Under the pieces are notes generated by a model. It worked only from the letters and a program-made list of their open reading frames with translations, ran no database searches and was not told the DNA's origin. From an uncultured Pseudomonadales bacterium (GTDB taxonomy: Bacteria; Pseudomonadota; Gammaproteobacteria; Pseudomonadales; Porticoccaceae), in NCBI GenBank assembly GCA_943788895.1, contig CALSRZ010000005.1, positions 124,001 through 188,000 of the forward strand: 64,000 bases of DNA. The letters are read 5' to 3'. The position numbers were made by a program, and so were the translations under genes. Below, one piece after another: positions 1-10,097 of the stretch. Every line of letters begins with the position of its first letter. The stretch's first letter is position 1.

Positions 1-397
1 CGGCTGGGAATTCTGTGATATTTGTGGCGGCAGAATGATAAACAAAACTGCCTACAACTTCAGCGCCTTTCTCAATTCCTATCAAGTTATAGTGTAAATT
101 ACCTTCGACAACAGCTTTAGCCGCCAATTCAACTAGCTCGCTGGCGTGAAGATCACCTTTAACAGAGCCATTAACAATAATCGTGGCAACCTCTATATCA
201 CCTTTTACCGAACCGCTCTGCAAAACTCTAACTCTGGACTGATCGCCCTCGGCGCTGATATTGCCAATCACTTCACCTTCAATTTCCAAATTACCCGTGA
301 AACTGATATCGCCAGTCAACTTGGTGCCAGCGGCAATTAGCGTCGTGGTTCCGGCGCCAAAACCGCTATCATTTTTAAAACCTTTAGAAGCAAACAT
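1..397 (-). CDS. bactofilin (polymer-forming cytoskeletal protein), C-terminus off the window
   Basis: The reading frame starts with ATG at 397 behind a GAGGGG ribosome site and runs off the left edge without a stop, so only about 132 residues are visible. The chain is a succession of short beta-strand repeats rich in G, V and I (for example GDISFTGNLEIEGEVIGNIS, then VKGDIEVATIIVNGSVKGDL), the right-handed beta-helix pattern of bactofilins. Family members self-assemble into filaments without nucleotide and scaffold envelope or wall enzymes. It follows argC and the DUF6776 gene on the same strand, the order known in Pseudomonas, where erpA comes next. The family call is firm; the specific cellular job is unknown. 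Confidence 0.9.
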   Translation of the reverse strand, partial: MFASKGFKNDSGFGAGTTTLIAAGTKLTGDISFTGNLEIEGEVIGNISAEGDQSRVRVLQSGSVKGDIEVATIIVNGSVKGDLHASELVELAAKAVVEGNLHYNLIGIEKGAEVVGSFVYHSAATNITEFPA

Positions 398-400
398 TTT

Positions 401-1105
401 TTACCCCTCAATTTTCCAGTCATATTTTTTATCGAACTGTGTCTTTTCCATCCACGGATAGCGCAGTGTTATCCGCACCTGCCTGGGCTCAAAATTATCC
501 GGGAATGTCATAACACCCCGACTGATTGAGAAATATTTAAACTCCATCTTTAGCGGCAGTTTTTCAACCTCAGGATCAAGCTCTGCCAGCGTCAAACTGG
601 TCTCTTTTCCATCGAGCAACCCTGAAACCCAAAACTTTGCCGAGACACTTAGCGTTTTCATCTTTTCTGTCTTTTGTCTTGCTACCCAACGATAACTGAC
701 TCGCCCATCATCCAACAGGTTTAACTTTAGATCTGCCACTGAGAGCCCATTGGGCTGGCTGCCATCCTGCAGCAATTCACGATAGAGTTTTAATTCCTCA
801 TCGCGCTGGTAAATACTTTTCTGTAAAACAATTATTTCCTGGCGGGTACTTTCCAGTGCCGCAGAATCCACTTGCAGATTGAGCTCGAGCCGAACCAGCT
901 GCTGCCGTTGACTTGCAACGGTCGCCTCGAGTCTGGATGCCAGCACTTCAAGGCGCGCCTTCTCCTGCATTTCATCCTTAAGAGTCTCTCTCTCCGAGGA
1001 TTTACCGAAAAAGAAAGCCCCAAGCATAAGAGCAGCAAATACCAACACCACAAGGTAAGCCAGCTGCGGCCGATAGGGAAGAACAATGGATTTTACTTCA
1101 CTCAT
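401..1105 (-). CDS. DUF6776-type membrane-anchored coiled-coil protein
   Basis: A protein of about 234 residues. I chose the ATG at 1105, whose ATGA overlaps the argC stop, over an upstream in-frame codon at 1171 that lies inside argC. A single hydrophobic segment (about residues 16-34, LVVLVFAALMLGAFFFG) follows a short basic, cytoplasmic-looking N-terminus. Residues 35-110 are rich in E, K, R, Q and L and look like a coiled coil. A compact beta-rich C-terminal domain follows. It sits between argC and a bactofilin gene and is probably co-transcribed with both; the stop at 401 is three bases from the bactofilin start. This conserved trio suggests an envelope role with the bactofilin, but no function is established. 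Confidence 0.8.
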   Translation of the reverse strand: MSEVKSIVLPYRPQLAYLVVLVFAALMLGAFFFGKSSERETLKDEMQEKARLEVLASRLEATVASQRQQLVRLELNLQVDSAALESTRQEIIVLQKSIYQRDEELKLYRELLQDGSQPNGLSVADLKLNLLDDGRVSYRWVARQKTEKMKTLSVSAKFWVSGLLDGKETSLTLAELDPEVEKLPLKMEFKYFSISRGVMTFPDNFEPRQVRITLRYPWMEKTQFDKKYDWKIEG

Positions 1106-2148
1106 CAGGGCAGCAGGGCCGGCGCAGTCAGTCCTGAGTTCTCCGGTAATCCAAAGATAATGTTCATGCACTGTATACCCTGACCGGAAGCACCTTTAGT
1201 CAAGTTATCCTCAACAACCAGCACCACGACCTTGTTGCCGCCACCGGGACGAAAGACAGCAATGCGGCACATATTCGAGCCGCGCACAGAGCGAGTTTCC
1301 GGATGACTGCCAGCAGGCAGCACATCGACAAAAGGCTCATCCTGATAACGCTGTTCAAACAGTGCCTGAACATCAACCTCTTTGGTCAGGTTGGCATATA
1401 GAGTGGTATGTATGCCTCTATTAATAGGCAGCAGATGCGGCACAAACGTGAGATTGATTTCGCCAGCATCGGAATTTCCAGCGGCAATATCGCCAAGCCC
1501 CTGAACAATTTCTGGCTGATGGCGATGGCCGGATGCTGCATAGGCCTTAAAGCTATCGCTCATCTCGGAATGCAATGTACCAATACTGGCCTGACGACCT
1601 GCACCACTAACCCCTGAAGCCGAGTTGGCAATCAGGTCAGTCGAATCGATGCAATCAGCTTCCAGCAGTGGCAAAAATCCAAGCTGAACACTGGTTGGAT
1701 AGCAGCCCGGACAGGCAATAAGGTTGGCACCTTTAATCGCTTCACGATTTACCTCAGGCAGACCATAGACCGCCTGGGGAATTAAGTCGCGGGCACTGTG
1801 GGGCTGTCCATACCAGCTCTCCCAGAGATCCGCATCCCTGATTCTAAAGTCTGCGGACAGATCTATAACCTTAACGCCGCGCGCTAAGATATCTGCCACC
1901 ATACTCTGCGCCACACCATGAGGAGTAGCAAAAAATACCACATCGCAGTTAGCCAGCTCATCGACATCAGGTGTCGAAAAAGCCAGGTCCACTATACCCC
2001 TAAGATTGGGATATAAATCGGCAACGGGCCTTCCCTTCTCGCTGCGCGACGTAATCACCGTCACCTCTGCCTGAGGGTGGCCAGCCAGTAGCCTTAAAAG
2101 TTCAACGCCGGTATATCCAGTTGCACCTACAATTCCAACTTTAATCAC
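1105..2148 (-). CDS. argC: N-acetyl-gamma-glutamyl-phosphate reductase
   Basis: Third step of arginine synthesis: NADPH-dependent reduction of N-acetylglutamyl phosphate to the semialdehyde, in the cytoplasm. The 347 residues match the usual long-form length. The N-terminus has the Rossmann nucleotide loop GATGYTG (residues 8-14). The catalytic cysteine is C149 in the signature GCYPTS. The C-terminal region carries the family segment [12 protein letters not shown]. The stop overlaps the start of the downstream DUF6776 gene by ATGA, so the two are translationally coupled. It diverges from hemJ across about 118 bases. Confidence 0.97.
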   Translation of the reverse strand: MIKVGIVGATGYTGVELLRLLAGHPQAEVTVITSRSEKGRPVADLYPNLRGIVDLAFSTPDVDELANCDVVFFATPHGVAQSMVADILARGVKVIDLSADFRIRDADLWESWYGQPHSARDLIPQAVYGLPEVNREAIKGANLIACPGCYPTSVQLGFLPLLEADCIDSTDLIANSASGVSGAGRQASIGTLHSEMSDSFKAYAASGHRHQPEIVQGLGDIAAGNSDAGEINLTFVPHLLPINRGIHTTLYANLTKEVDVQALFEQRYQDEPFVDVLPAGSHPETRSVRGSNMCRIAVFRPGGGNKVVVLVVEDNLTKGASGQGIQCMNIIFGLPENSGLTAPALLP

Positions 2149-2211
2149 TTGTCTTCTCTTATGTCTTCTCTAATTAGTTATCCAGAACCAAATCATCGGT
2201 CTATAATACCC

Positions 2212-2217
2212 GAATAT
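2212..2217 (+). promoter_or_regulatory. candidate -10 element of hemJ
   Basis: A perfect TATAAT lies 50 bases before the hemJ start, in the divergent argC-hemJ gap. No convincing -35 hexamer sits 16-18 bases upstream, so this is a partial promoter call based on the -10 box alone. Confidence 0.35.
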
Positions 2218-2266
2218 TGCAGTATCTGTGCTTTTTATAGCCACCAACTTTAACCGGAGATCATAA

Positions 2267-2695
2267 ATGTACCCATGGATTTTGTCCTTCCATTTAATCG
2301 CCGTTATCTGCTGGTTTGCCGCACTGTTTTATCTGCCGCGCCTGTTTGTCTATCACGCCATGTCAGAAGATACACCGAGTATTGAGCGGTTTAAGCTGAT
2401 GGAGCGCAAACTCTACAACGGCATTGCCACCCCCTCGATGATCGCTACTGTAGTTTTTGGCGGCTGGCTGGTGCTGCTAAATCCCGACTACTATCTGAGT
2501 CAGCTGTGGTTTCAATTAAAAGCGCTGCTGGTTGTGATACTGATTGGCTATCACTTTGCCTGTGCGGTCTATATGAAGCAGCTAAGCAGTGACAGCAGCA
2601 CCAAGTCCCATGTGTTTTTTCGTCTATTTAATGAAGTGCCAGTGCTGTTTCTGGTGGCCATTGTGATTTTGGTTATTGTAAAACCCTTCGGCTAG
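2267..2695 (+). CDS. hemJ: protoporphyrinogen IX oxidase HemJ
   Basis: Converts protoporphyrinogen IX to protoporphyrin IX, the penultimate step of haem synthesis, in the inner membrane. The 142 residues form about four membrane spans, the usual size for the UPF0093/HemJ family. Conserved functional positions are visible: H9 in the first helix (SFHLIAV), WF at 16-17, H30 after the first helix, and K85 in WFQLKALL. A good ribosome site (CCGGAG) precedes the ATG. hemL and hemB lie nearby on the same strand, so three haem genes are clustered although not in one operon. Confidence 0.93.
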   Translation: MYPWILSFHLIAVICWFAALFYLPRLFVYHAMSEDTPSIERFKLMERKLYNGIATPSMIATVVFGGWLVLLNPDYYLSQLWFQLKALLVVILIGYHFACAVYMKQLSSDSSTKSHVFFRLFNEVPVLFLVAIVILVIVKPFG

Positions 2696-2701
2696 AAACC
2701 T

Positions 2702-3298
2702 CTAAAACCCGCTGCCAGGCTGATCAAGATAGACCTGCTCAGCCGCAGTATTATCTCGCTTGAGGATGCTGTTGCGATGGGGATAGCGGCCAAATTGCTT
2801 GACCACTTGTCGATGACGCTCGGCAAAATCCACAAAGCCCATAAATGTACCACTATTCTCAACACCCGCCAGCTCAGCTAGCTCGCTAAACTTTTTCACC
2901 GAGAGCTCTTGCATCTCGCGGGACTCTGCATGTTCCAACGGCATATAAAAAAACACTCTACCTATATAAGGCAATTCAATATCCTGCTTTGAAGCCATAC
3001 CATCCAGACACCAGCCTAAGGCCAACTCATCCTGAGCAAATGCCCGAGCTGTATTGCGATACATATTGCGTGAAAATTGATCGGCAACAATAATCGCCGC
3101 CAAACGGCCTCTGGGGCTTTCAAGCCAGTGATCGTAATCACCGCTGACCAGGCCCTGTAATCCGTCGGCAAACTTCTGTCGTATCAGGGCATCAGTCTGG
3201 GAATTTTTTTGCCACCAGAGTGGCGTTTGGCGCTTTGCCAGACTTGGGTCGTTGAGATCATTGCCAAACCAAAACTCGATTACCTGTTCTATTTCCAT
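2702..3298 (-). CDS. DUF924 family protein
   Basis: A 198-residue soluble alpha-helical protein. The family signature is clear: the N-terminal IEFWFG segment, then DQFSRNMYR near residue 92, and the C-terminal FAERHRQVVKQFGRYPHRN motif. It has a tetratricopeptide-like fold in known structures. No enzymatic activity is established for the family, and no function is proposed here. The gene is convergent with hemJ (gap of 6 bases) and divergent from hemL, so it stands alone. Confidence 0.88.
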   Translation of the reverse strand: MEIEQVIEFWFGNDLNDPSLAKRQTPLWWQKNSQTDALIRQKFADGLQGLVSGDYDHWLESPRGRLAAIIVADQFSRNMYRNTARAFAQDELALGWCLDGMASKQDIELPYIGRVFFYMPLEHAESREMQELSVKKFSELAELAGVENSGTFMGFVDFAERHRQVVKQFGRYPHRNSILKRDNTAAEQVYLDQPGSGF

Positions 3299-3397
3299 GA
3301 ATATTGTCCTTCGAATAGCATCACCGCCTTATATTCAGGATAATACACAATTAGCAATTTCGCCCTAAAGTGGCTTTTACCCGATCAGGAAATCTAC

Positions 3398-4684
3398 ATG
3401 ACTCAATCGCGCTCCAAACAACTTTTCGAAGCAGCTCAGAAACATATTCCCGGTGGCGTAAACTCGCCAGTGCGAGCTTTTCGCGCTGTAGGTGGCACAC
3501 CGATATTTTTTGATCGCGCCAAAGGCCCCTATATGTACGATGCCGATGGCAAGCGCTATATCGACTATGTGATGTCCTGGGGGCCAATGATACTGGGCCA
3601 CGGTCACCCCGTCGTGTTAGACGCCATTCGCGAGCAGTTAGAAAAAGCCATGACCTTTGGCACCCCCACCGAACTGGAAATCTCACTGGCCGATAAAATC
3701 TGCGAGCAGGTTCCAGGCATGGATATGGTGCGTATGGTCAACTCTGGCACCGAAGCGACCATGAGCGCCATACGACTGGCGAGAGGCTATACAGGCCGCG
3801 ATAAAATTATTAAGTTTGAAGGCTGCTACCACGGCCACTCCGACTCACTGCTGGTAAAAGCCGGCTCCGGCGCTCTTACTCTGGGCGTTCCTAGCTCACC
3901 CGGTGTTCCCGCCTCTCTGGCCGACCACACAGTAACCCTAAACTATAACGATATAGAGCAGGTAAAAGAGACCTTTGCCGAGATCGGCGAACAGGTTGCC
4001 TGCATTATTGTTGAGCCTGTGGTTGGCAATATGAACTGTGTTCCACCGATCCCCGGATTTTTGGAAGCCCTGCGCGAGTGCTGTACAGCATCTGGTGCGG
4101 TACTGATTATTGATGAAGTGATGACCGGTTTCCGTATCGGTCCACAGGGCGCAAGTGCCTATTACGGTATCGAGCCGGACCTAATCTGTCTGGGCAAGGT
4201 AATCGGCGGCGGTATGCCAGTGGGTGCCTTTGGTGGCAAACGCGAGATTATGGAACAGATCTCACCTCTAGGCCCGGTCTATCAGGCTGGAACACTTTCT
4301 GGTAACCCCGTTGCGATGGCCGCAGGTCTGGCAACCCTTAACCAGGTTTCACAGCCGGGCTTTCTCGATCCATTAGTCGCTCGTACAGATCAGTTGGTCA
4401 ATGGACTTCGCGAGCGCGCAGCCGCCGCAGGTATTCCCATGACCAGCAACCATGTTGGCACCATGTGGGGACTGTTCTTCTCTGAGGAAGAGAAAATCAT
4501 TAATTACTCTCAGGTAATGAACTGCGATACAGAGCGATTCTCAACATTCTTCCATGGCATGTTAGACGAGGGTATCTATCTGGCACCGGCTTCCTACGAA
4601 GCGGGCTTTATGTCTGCCGCCCATACGGATGAGGATATTCAATATACGCTGGATGCCGCTGAGCGGGTATTTAAAACGCTGTAA
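3398..4684 (+). CDS. hemL: glutamate-1-semialdehyde 2,1-aminomutase
   Basis: PLP enzyme that converts glutamate-1-semialdehyde to 5-aminolevulinate, the first committed precursor of tetrapyrroles in the C5 pathway. Its presence, together with hemB nearby, indicates the glutamate-derived route. The 428 residues match the usual length. The PLP lysine is K267 in [16 protein letters not shown], and the cofactor-binding region [10 protein letters not shown] is at 237-246. The start is the first ATG after an AGGAAA ribosome site. It is divergent from the DUF924 gene and 132 bases from hemB. Confidence 0.97.
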   Translation: MTQSRSKQLFEAAQKHIPGGVNSPVRAFRAVGGTPIFFDRAKGPYMYDADGKRYIDYVMSWGPMILGHGHPVVLDAIREQLEKAMTFGTPTELEISLADKICEQVPGMDMVRMVNSGTEATMSAIRLARGYTGRDKIIKFEGCYHGHSDSLLVKAGSGALTLGVPSSPGVPASLADHTVTLNYNDIEQVKETFAEIGEQVACIIVEPVVGNMNCVPPIPGFLEALRECCTASGAVLIIDEVMTGFRIGPQGASAYYGIEPDLICLGKVIGGGMPVGAFGGKREIMEQISPLGPVYQAGTLSGNPVAMAAGLATLNQVSQPGFLDPLVARTDQLVNGLRERAAAAGIPMTSNHVGTMWGLFFSEEEKIINYSQVMNCDTERFSTFFHGMLDEGIYLAPASYEAGFMSAAHTDEDIQYTLDAAERVFKTL

Positions 4685-4690
4685 AAAATA

Positions 4691-4721
4691 AGCTCGTAAA
4701 ATTAGCCCGTAAAATTAGCGC
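4691..4721. repeat. 13-base tandem duplication between hemL and hemB
   Basis: Two adjacent near-identical copies of AGCYCGTAAAATT, then a partial third, lie just after the hemL stop. The pattern looks like a recent slippage or duplication event. No coding or regulatory role is visible. Confidence 0.5.
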
Positions 4722-4792
4722 TTAGATTTATAGTTACTATATAGGCATGCCGTCCCGGTGTTTTTTCCGTATCATGGCGCAATAGTTTTTAG

Positions 4793-5833
<1,041 letters not shown>

Positions 5834-5842
5834 GAACCCATA

Positions 5843-6541
5843 ATGCTTAGAGTTGATAAATATATTAGCAATGCGACGGATCTGTCACGCTCCGAAGTTA
5901 AGCGCATGATCAAATACGGTGAAGTCACCGTCGACGACGAACCGGTCACCAATCCCGGGCAAAAAGTCTCCGGCAGTGAAGATATCTGCATTGAAGGCTC
6001 GGCAATTAGCATGCCGACAAACCGCTACTTTATGCTGAACAAACCGGCCGGCGTTGTCTCAGCGACCAAAGATAACAACAACAGCACCGCCCTCGATCTT
6101 ATCTATGAACATCGCAGCGCCGAGCTACAAATCGCCGGGCGACTGGATATAGATACCACCGGCCTGCTGTTAGTCACCGATGATGGCCAGTGGAATCACC
6201 GTCTGACATCACCGCGCAGCGATTGCCAAAAGATTTACCAGGTCAAACTGGGGGTGCCTATCAGCCCCGACTATCAGGAAAAGCTCGCCAACGGCGTTTG
6301 GCTTGAAGGCGAAAAACATCCCTGCCTGCCGGCAACCATGGAAGTTATCGACGATCAGCATGTGCTGTTGAGTATTGCCGAAGGTAAATATCATCAGGTT
6401 AAACGTATGTTTGCCGCACTTGGCAATCATGTGGAAGCCCTGCATCGCACTCAGGTTGGCGGCATAGTATTGGACGAAGACCTCGAGCCAGGCGATTATC
6501 GGCCGCTGACCGAAGCAGAAGTTGCCAGTATCCATGAATGA
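5843..6541 (+). CDS. rsuA: 16S rRNA pseudouridine(516) synthase
   Basis: Isomerises U516 of 16S rRNA to pseudouridine. The 232 residues hold an N-terminal S4 RNA-binding domain (LRVDKYISNATDLSRSEVKR, residues 2-21) and the RsuA/RluB/E/F catalytic domain. The catalytic aspartate is D102 in GRLDIDTTGLLL. The C-terminal motif KYHQVKRMFAALGNHVEAL is also characteristic. It starts 9 bases after hemB and overlaps the start of rsmC by 8 bases, so two small-subunit rRNA modification genes are coupled. Confidence 0.93.
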   Translation: MLRVDKYISNATDLSRSEVKRMIKYGEVTVDDEPVTNPGQKVSGSEDICIEGSAISMPTNRYFMLNKPAGVVSATKDNNNSTALDLIYEHRSAELQIAGRLDIDTTGLLLVTDDGQWNHRLTSPRSDCQKIYQVKLGVPISPDYQEKLANGVWLEGEKHPCLPATMEVIDDQHVLLSIAEGKYHQVKRMFAALGNHVEALHRTQVGGIVLDEDLEPGDYRPLTEAEVASIHE

Positions 6542-7589
6542 TCAAAGTGTTGAATTACTGGTTCAGCAACTCTCTCGTATTCAGGGAAAATGTTTAATTG
6601 TCGCCGATGAAAACTGGGCAGCATCCTCATGGCATAGCGTCGCCCATGCGGGCAGCGCCAGCCGCACGCTGTTTAGCAACCGCTATGAAATAGCACAGAG
6701 TGCCGAGCAGGCAGGTATTGAAACTGTCTTTAATGACTTCGATTTTTCTGCGCTGGCAGCGGGCAGTTTCGACAGCATATTATTTCGCGTTTCCAAAGAG
6801 CGTCCGGTCAGCCACCATATAATCAATCAGGCCTCCGCACTGCTTAAAGCCGAAGGTCAGCTACTGCTTAGCGGCGAAAAAAATGACGGCGTTAAAACTT
6901 ATACAGACCACGCCTGCAAATTATTTGGTGATAAATGTAAGCCGCAGAAGCACGGCAATTATTACCTCGCCTGCATCACTAAATACGCTGTTAGCGACAA
7001 GCTGTTGGACGATAAAGATTATTTAAATCTGCGCGCCATAAAGAGCACAGAAAATTTGCCACTGCAGAGCAAGCCGGGGATTTTTGGCTGGAATAAAATC
7101 GATCAGGGCAGTGCATTTTTAATCGAGCATCTATCCGGATTTTTGCAGTCTTACCCCGAGGGAAATGCACCCCAATCTCTACTGGATTTGGGTTGTGGCT
7201 ATGGCTATTTATCCTCTGCAGCAAGCCTGTATGACTTTCAACAGATAACCGCAACGGATAATAATGCCGCTGCACTAAGAGCCTGCGAAGAGAATTTTGA
7301 ACGCTTAAAGATTAACGGAAAGATTATTGCCGGTGATGCAGGCAGTCAGCTCAATGAAAAGTTTGATGCGATTATCTGCAACCCGCCCTTTCATCAGGGC
7401 TTTAATATAGATAGCGCTCTAACCGAGAAATTCCTAAATGCGAGCAAGCGTTTATTAGCTCCCAAAGGAAAAGCGTTGTTTGTAGTGAATAACTTTATTG
7501 CACTGGAAAAAAAGGCTAAGGATTATTTTTCCGAAGTAGAAGAAGTTGCCAGAAGTGGTTCCTTCAAACTAATTGTGCTCTCCCAGTAA
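6534..7589 (+). CDS. rsmC: 16S rRNA (guanine(1207)-N(2))-methyltransferase
   Basis: SAM-dependent methylation of G1207 in 16S rRNA. I chose the ATG at 6534 (overlap with the rsuA stop) rather than the in-frame TTG at 6522. This gives 351 residues. The architecture is the usual pair of Rossmann-like domains: a degenerate N-terminal half, then a catalytic half with the SAM loop LDLGCGYG (217-224) and the substrate motif NPPF (283-286). The overlap with rsuA suggests translational coupling. RsmC is the best fit among the NPPF methyltransferases; RlmG is the main alternative, but its length and N-terminus fit less well. Confidence 0.88.
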   Translation: MNDQSVELLVQQLSRIQGKCLIVADENWAASSWHSVAHAGSASRTLFSNRYEIAQSAEQAGIETVFNDFDFSALAAGSFDSILFRVSKERPVSHHIINQASALLKAEGQLLLSGEKNDGVKTYTDHACKLFGDKCKPQKHGNYYLACITKYAVSDKLLDDKDYLNLRAIKSTENLPLQSKPGIFGWNKIDQGSAFLIEHLSGFLQSYPEGNAPQSLLDLGCGYGYLSSAASLYDFQQITATDNNAAALRACEENFERLKINGKIIAGDAGSQLNEKFDAIICNPPFHQGFNIDSALTEKFLNASKRLLAPKGKALFVVNNFIALEKKAKDYFSEVEEVARSGSFKLIVLSQ

Positions 7590-7634
7590 CCCTCGATATT
7601 GCCAAGCGGAGCTAGCTCCGCGACCGCTCCATAC

Positions 7635-8852
7635 CTAAAGCCCCATCACCTTCTTAATAATCTCATTCTTAACCGGCTTTAATTTATCAACCTGACTCAA
7701 CCCCATATTCCGCAATAACCGCAGCGCCAGATTATCCGCCGCAAAAAGCCGCTTAAATCCTTCCATCGCCGCCATCATCGCCAAATTCTCAGGCTTGCGC
7801 TGACGCTGATATTTATTCAACGTCATCAATGAACCCAAATCATTACCGCGCTTCGCCGCCGCCGAAAGCGTCTCCACCAACGCCGCAACATCAGCAAAAC
7901 CCAGATTTACGCCCTGCCCCGCCAGCGGATGAATAGTGTGCGCAGAGTCACCCAACAGAGCCACCCGCTCAACCACATAATCCGTCGCATGACGCTGCCG
8001 CAGAGGAATCGAATAACGCTTATCTACAGCAGTAATCTTACCCAAACAGTGCTCACTGCCAAGACTTAGAGCCTGACAAAATTCAGCATCATCCAGAGCC
8101 ATTAAACGCTCTGCCTCATCCGACTCCTGAGACCAAACCAGCGAACAGTAATGCTGATCACCCGCCTTATTCAGTGGCAGTAACGCCAACGGCCCAGTGG
8201 GCATAAACCGCTGCCAGGCAGTTTGCTGATTGACCTGCTCAGTCTGTACCGTAGTAACAATCGCGCTGTGACCATAGTCCCACTCACGAGTGGGAAAATT
8301 AAACTGCTGGCGAATCGTTGAATTACCGCCATCGGCAGCAACCAATAGAGGCGCCGATAAGCGCCGACCATCCTCTAATTCCAGAGATACCTGCTGCTCT
8401 GAATCACTGTAGCTGGCCACTGTTACCGGACAGAGAAATTCAATATTTCCAAGCTGCTGGATCTCAGAGAGAAGACTTTCAACCACCAGCGAGTTTTCAA
8501 CAATATGCCCCAAGTTAGGCTGATGCACATCCTGACAATTAAACCGAATTCGACCCGTGCCCTCGGCATCCCATACATCCATCGCCATGTAAGCACTTAC
8601 TCTTTTTTCCGATATCTGCTCCCAAACACCACAGCATTCCAACAGGCTGCGCGACTTTTCGGTTAGTGCAGCAACCCGCGGATCAAATTTTTCACTGGTA
8701 TAACTGGCGCCCTCGTGAGCCTCAACAAGCGCGATCTGCAGCTGGGGATTAGCCCGAGCAAAGAGACAGGCGAAAGCCGCGCCGACCATTCCAGCGCCGA
8801 CAACAATCACAGCGTATTGACGATGCTGCTGCTTATATTTTTGCTCAACCAT
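7635..8852 (-). CDS. ubiI: UbiH/UbiF/VisC-family FAD monooxygenase, probable ubiquinone C5 hydroxylase
   Basis: Flavin hydroxylase of aerobic ubiquinone synthesis. I start it at the ATG at 8852, which overlaps the ubiH stop by 8 bases, not at the upstream in-frame codon at 8894; this gives 405 residues. The FAD-binding GxGxxG loop is VVGAGMVGAAFA near the N-terminus. The second FAD motif is LLGDSAHTIHPLAGQGVNLGF. Gene order ygfB-pepP-ubiH-this gene equals the Escherichia and Pseudomonas order, in which the last gene is ubiI/visC. Assignment within the paralogous family rests on that context, so the exact ring position hydroxylated is inferred. Confidence 0.85.
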   Translation of the reverse strand: MVEQKYKQQHRQYAVIVVGAGMVGAAFACLFARANPQLQIALVEAHEGASYTSEKFDPRVAALTEKSRSLLECCGVWEQISEKRVSAYMAMDVWDAEGTGRIRFNCQDVHQPNLGHIVENSLVVESLLSEIQQLGNIEFLCPVTVASYSDSEQQVSLELEDGRRLSAPLLVAADGGNSTIRQQFNFPTREWDYGHSAIVTTVQTEQVNQQTAWQRFMPTGPLALLPLNKAGDQHYCSLVWSQESDEAERLMALDDAEFCQALSLGSEHCLGKITAVDKRYSIPLRQRHATDYVVERVALLGDSAHTIHPLAGQGVNLGFADVAALVETLSAAAKRGNDLGSLMTLNKYQRQRKPENLAMMAAMEGFKRLFAADNLALRLLRNMGLSQVDKLKPVKNEIIKKVMGL

Positions 8853-10095
8853 GTCCCGCCTCCCTGGTCGCCATACCCATACCAAAGCGCGCAAAACGAC
8901 TGCGCAGCCCGGGAATTAAATCCATCATCAATAATCCAGAATTGCGTCCCAGTGCAATAGCCGACGATGACTGAGAAAATAGTTTCGGAAGGTTGTCGCT
9001 AAACAATAATGTGTTTTGCTGATCAGCAAGCTGCTGCTGCTGATAGGACTCAAGCGTTTCCAGTGCAGCGAAATCACCGCCAGAGGATCTGGCACTGCCG
9101 AGCACATCGGCGAGTACCGCAACATCGCGCAACGACAGATTAAACCCCTGCCCAGCCACCGGATGCAGACTGTGAGCGGCATTACCCAGCACCACCAAAT
9201 TGCGCCGCACCTGTTCTGTCGAGGTGGTTAGCGACAATGGATAGGCGTGGCGCTCGCCAACTTGCTGGAGCATTCCCAGCCGATAGCCAAAGCGCTCTTG
9301 CAGGCATTGTAGAAATTCTTCATCGCTGGCTGTCATTAACTGCTCAGCCTTTTCGGCGGGTTCTGTCCACACCAGTGCACAGCGCGGGCGGCCCTGATAA
9401 TCGGGCAGCGGCAACATTGCCATGGGGCCCTGATCGGTAAAGCGCTCATAGGCGACACCATCATGGGGCTTATCCAAGGCGATATTGGCAATAATGCCCT
9501 GCTGGCCATAGGGCTGTTGATTGCTATGAATACCCATTTTTTGTGCAGTCTTGGAATTGGCGCCATCGGCAATCACTACCAGCGAGGACTCAAGAATCTG
9601 CTCACTGTCTTCAAGGATTAGGCGTACGCCTTTTTTTAGTGGTTTGATTGTCGCCACACGCGCCGGTGCTAACACTTCCACTGATGTTGCCGCCAATTTT
9701 TCCAAGAGAACTGAGCCAATCCAGCGATTTTCAACCACATAACCCAGCGCCTCAACGCCAGCCTCTTGGGCATCAATTCTTGTCAGGCCAATATGACCGC
9801 GGTCGCTAACATGAATTTTTTTAATATGGCTGGCTTGCGATTGCAGTGCCGGCCACAGGCCGGCGGCTTCAAAAATCTTGCGGCTGCTCCATGACAGAGC
9901 CGTGGAGCGGGCATCAAAGCTGGGGCGATGTTCCGAGTGATCCGACTGCTGATAAGCCTGCGCCTCTAACAGCAAGATTTTCCATGGATGCTGCTGTTCG
10001 GCCAGCAGCAGAGCTAGACTAATACCCACCATGCCGCCGCCGACAATAACGATGTCGTAGCTGCGGCTGTTCTGGGTTGCTGGGGTCTCAGTCAC
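8845..10095 (-). CDS. ubiH: 2-octaprenyl-6-methoxyphenol hydroxylase (FAD monooxygenase)
   Basis: Flavin hydroxylase of the ubiquinone pathway. The 416 residues contain the FAD loop VGGGMVGISLALLLAE near residue 18 and the conserved VLGNAAHSLHPVAGQGFNLSLRD segment, where the usual D of the GDAAH motif is replaced by N (LGNAAH). It lies 2 bases after pepP and overlaps ubiI by 8 bases, so the three genes with ygfB form one transcription unit. Membrane association is typical of the family although no membrane span is visible. Confidence 0.9.
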   Translation of the reverse strand: MTETPATQNSRSYDIVIVGGGMVGISLALLLAEQQHPWKILLLEAQAYQQSDHSEHRPSFDARSTALSWSSRKIFEAAGLWPALQSQASHIKKIHVSDRGHIGLTRIDAQEAGVEALGYVVENRWIGSVLLEKLAATSVEVLAPARVATIKPLKKGVRLILEDSEQILESSLVVIADGANSKTAQKMGIHSNQQPYGQQGIIANIALDKPHDGVAYERFTDQGPMAMLPLPDYQGRPRCALVWTEPAEKAEQLMTASDEEFLQCLQERFGYRLGMLQQVGERHAYPLSLTTSTEQVRRNLVVLGNAAHSLHPVAGQGFNLSLRDVAVLADVLGSARSSGGDFAALETLESYQQQQLADQQNTLLFSDNLPKLFSQSSSAIALGRNSGLLMMDLIPGLRSRFARFGMGMATREAGHG

Positions 10096-10097
10096 AT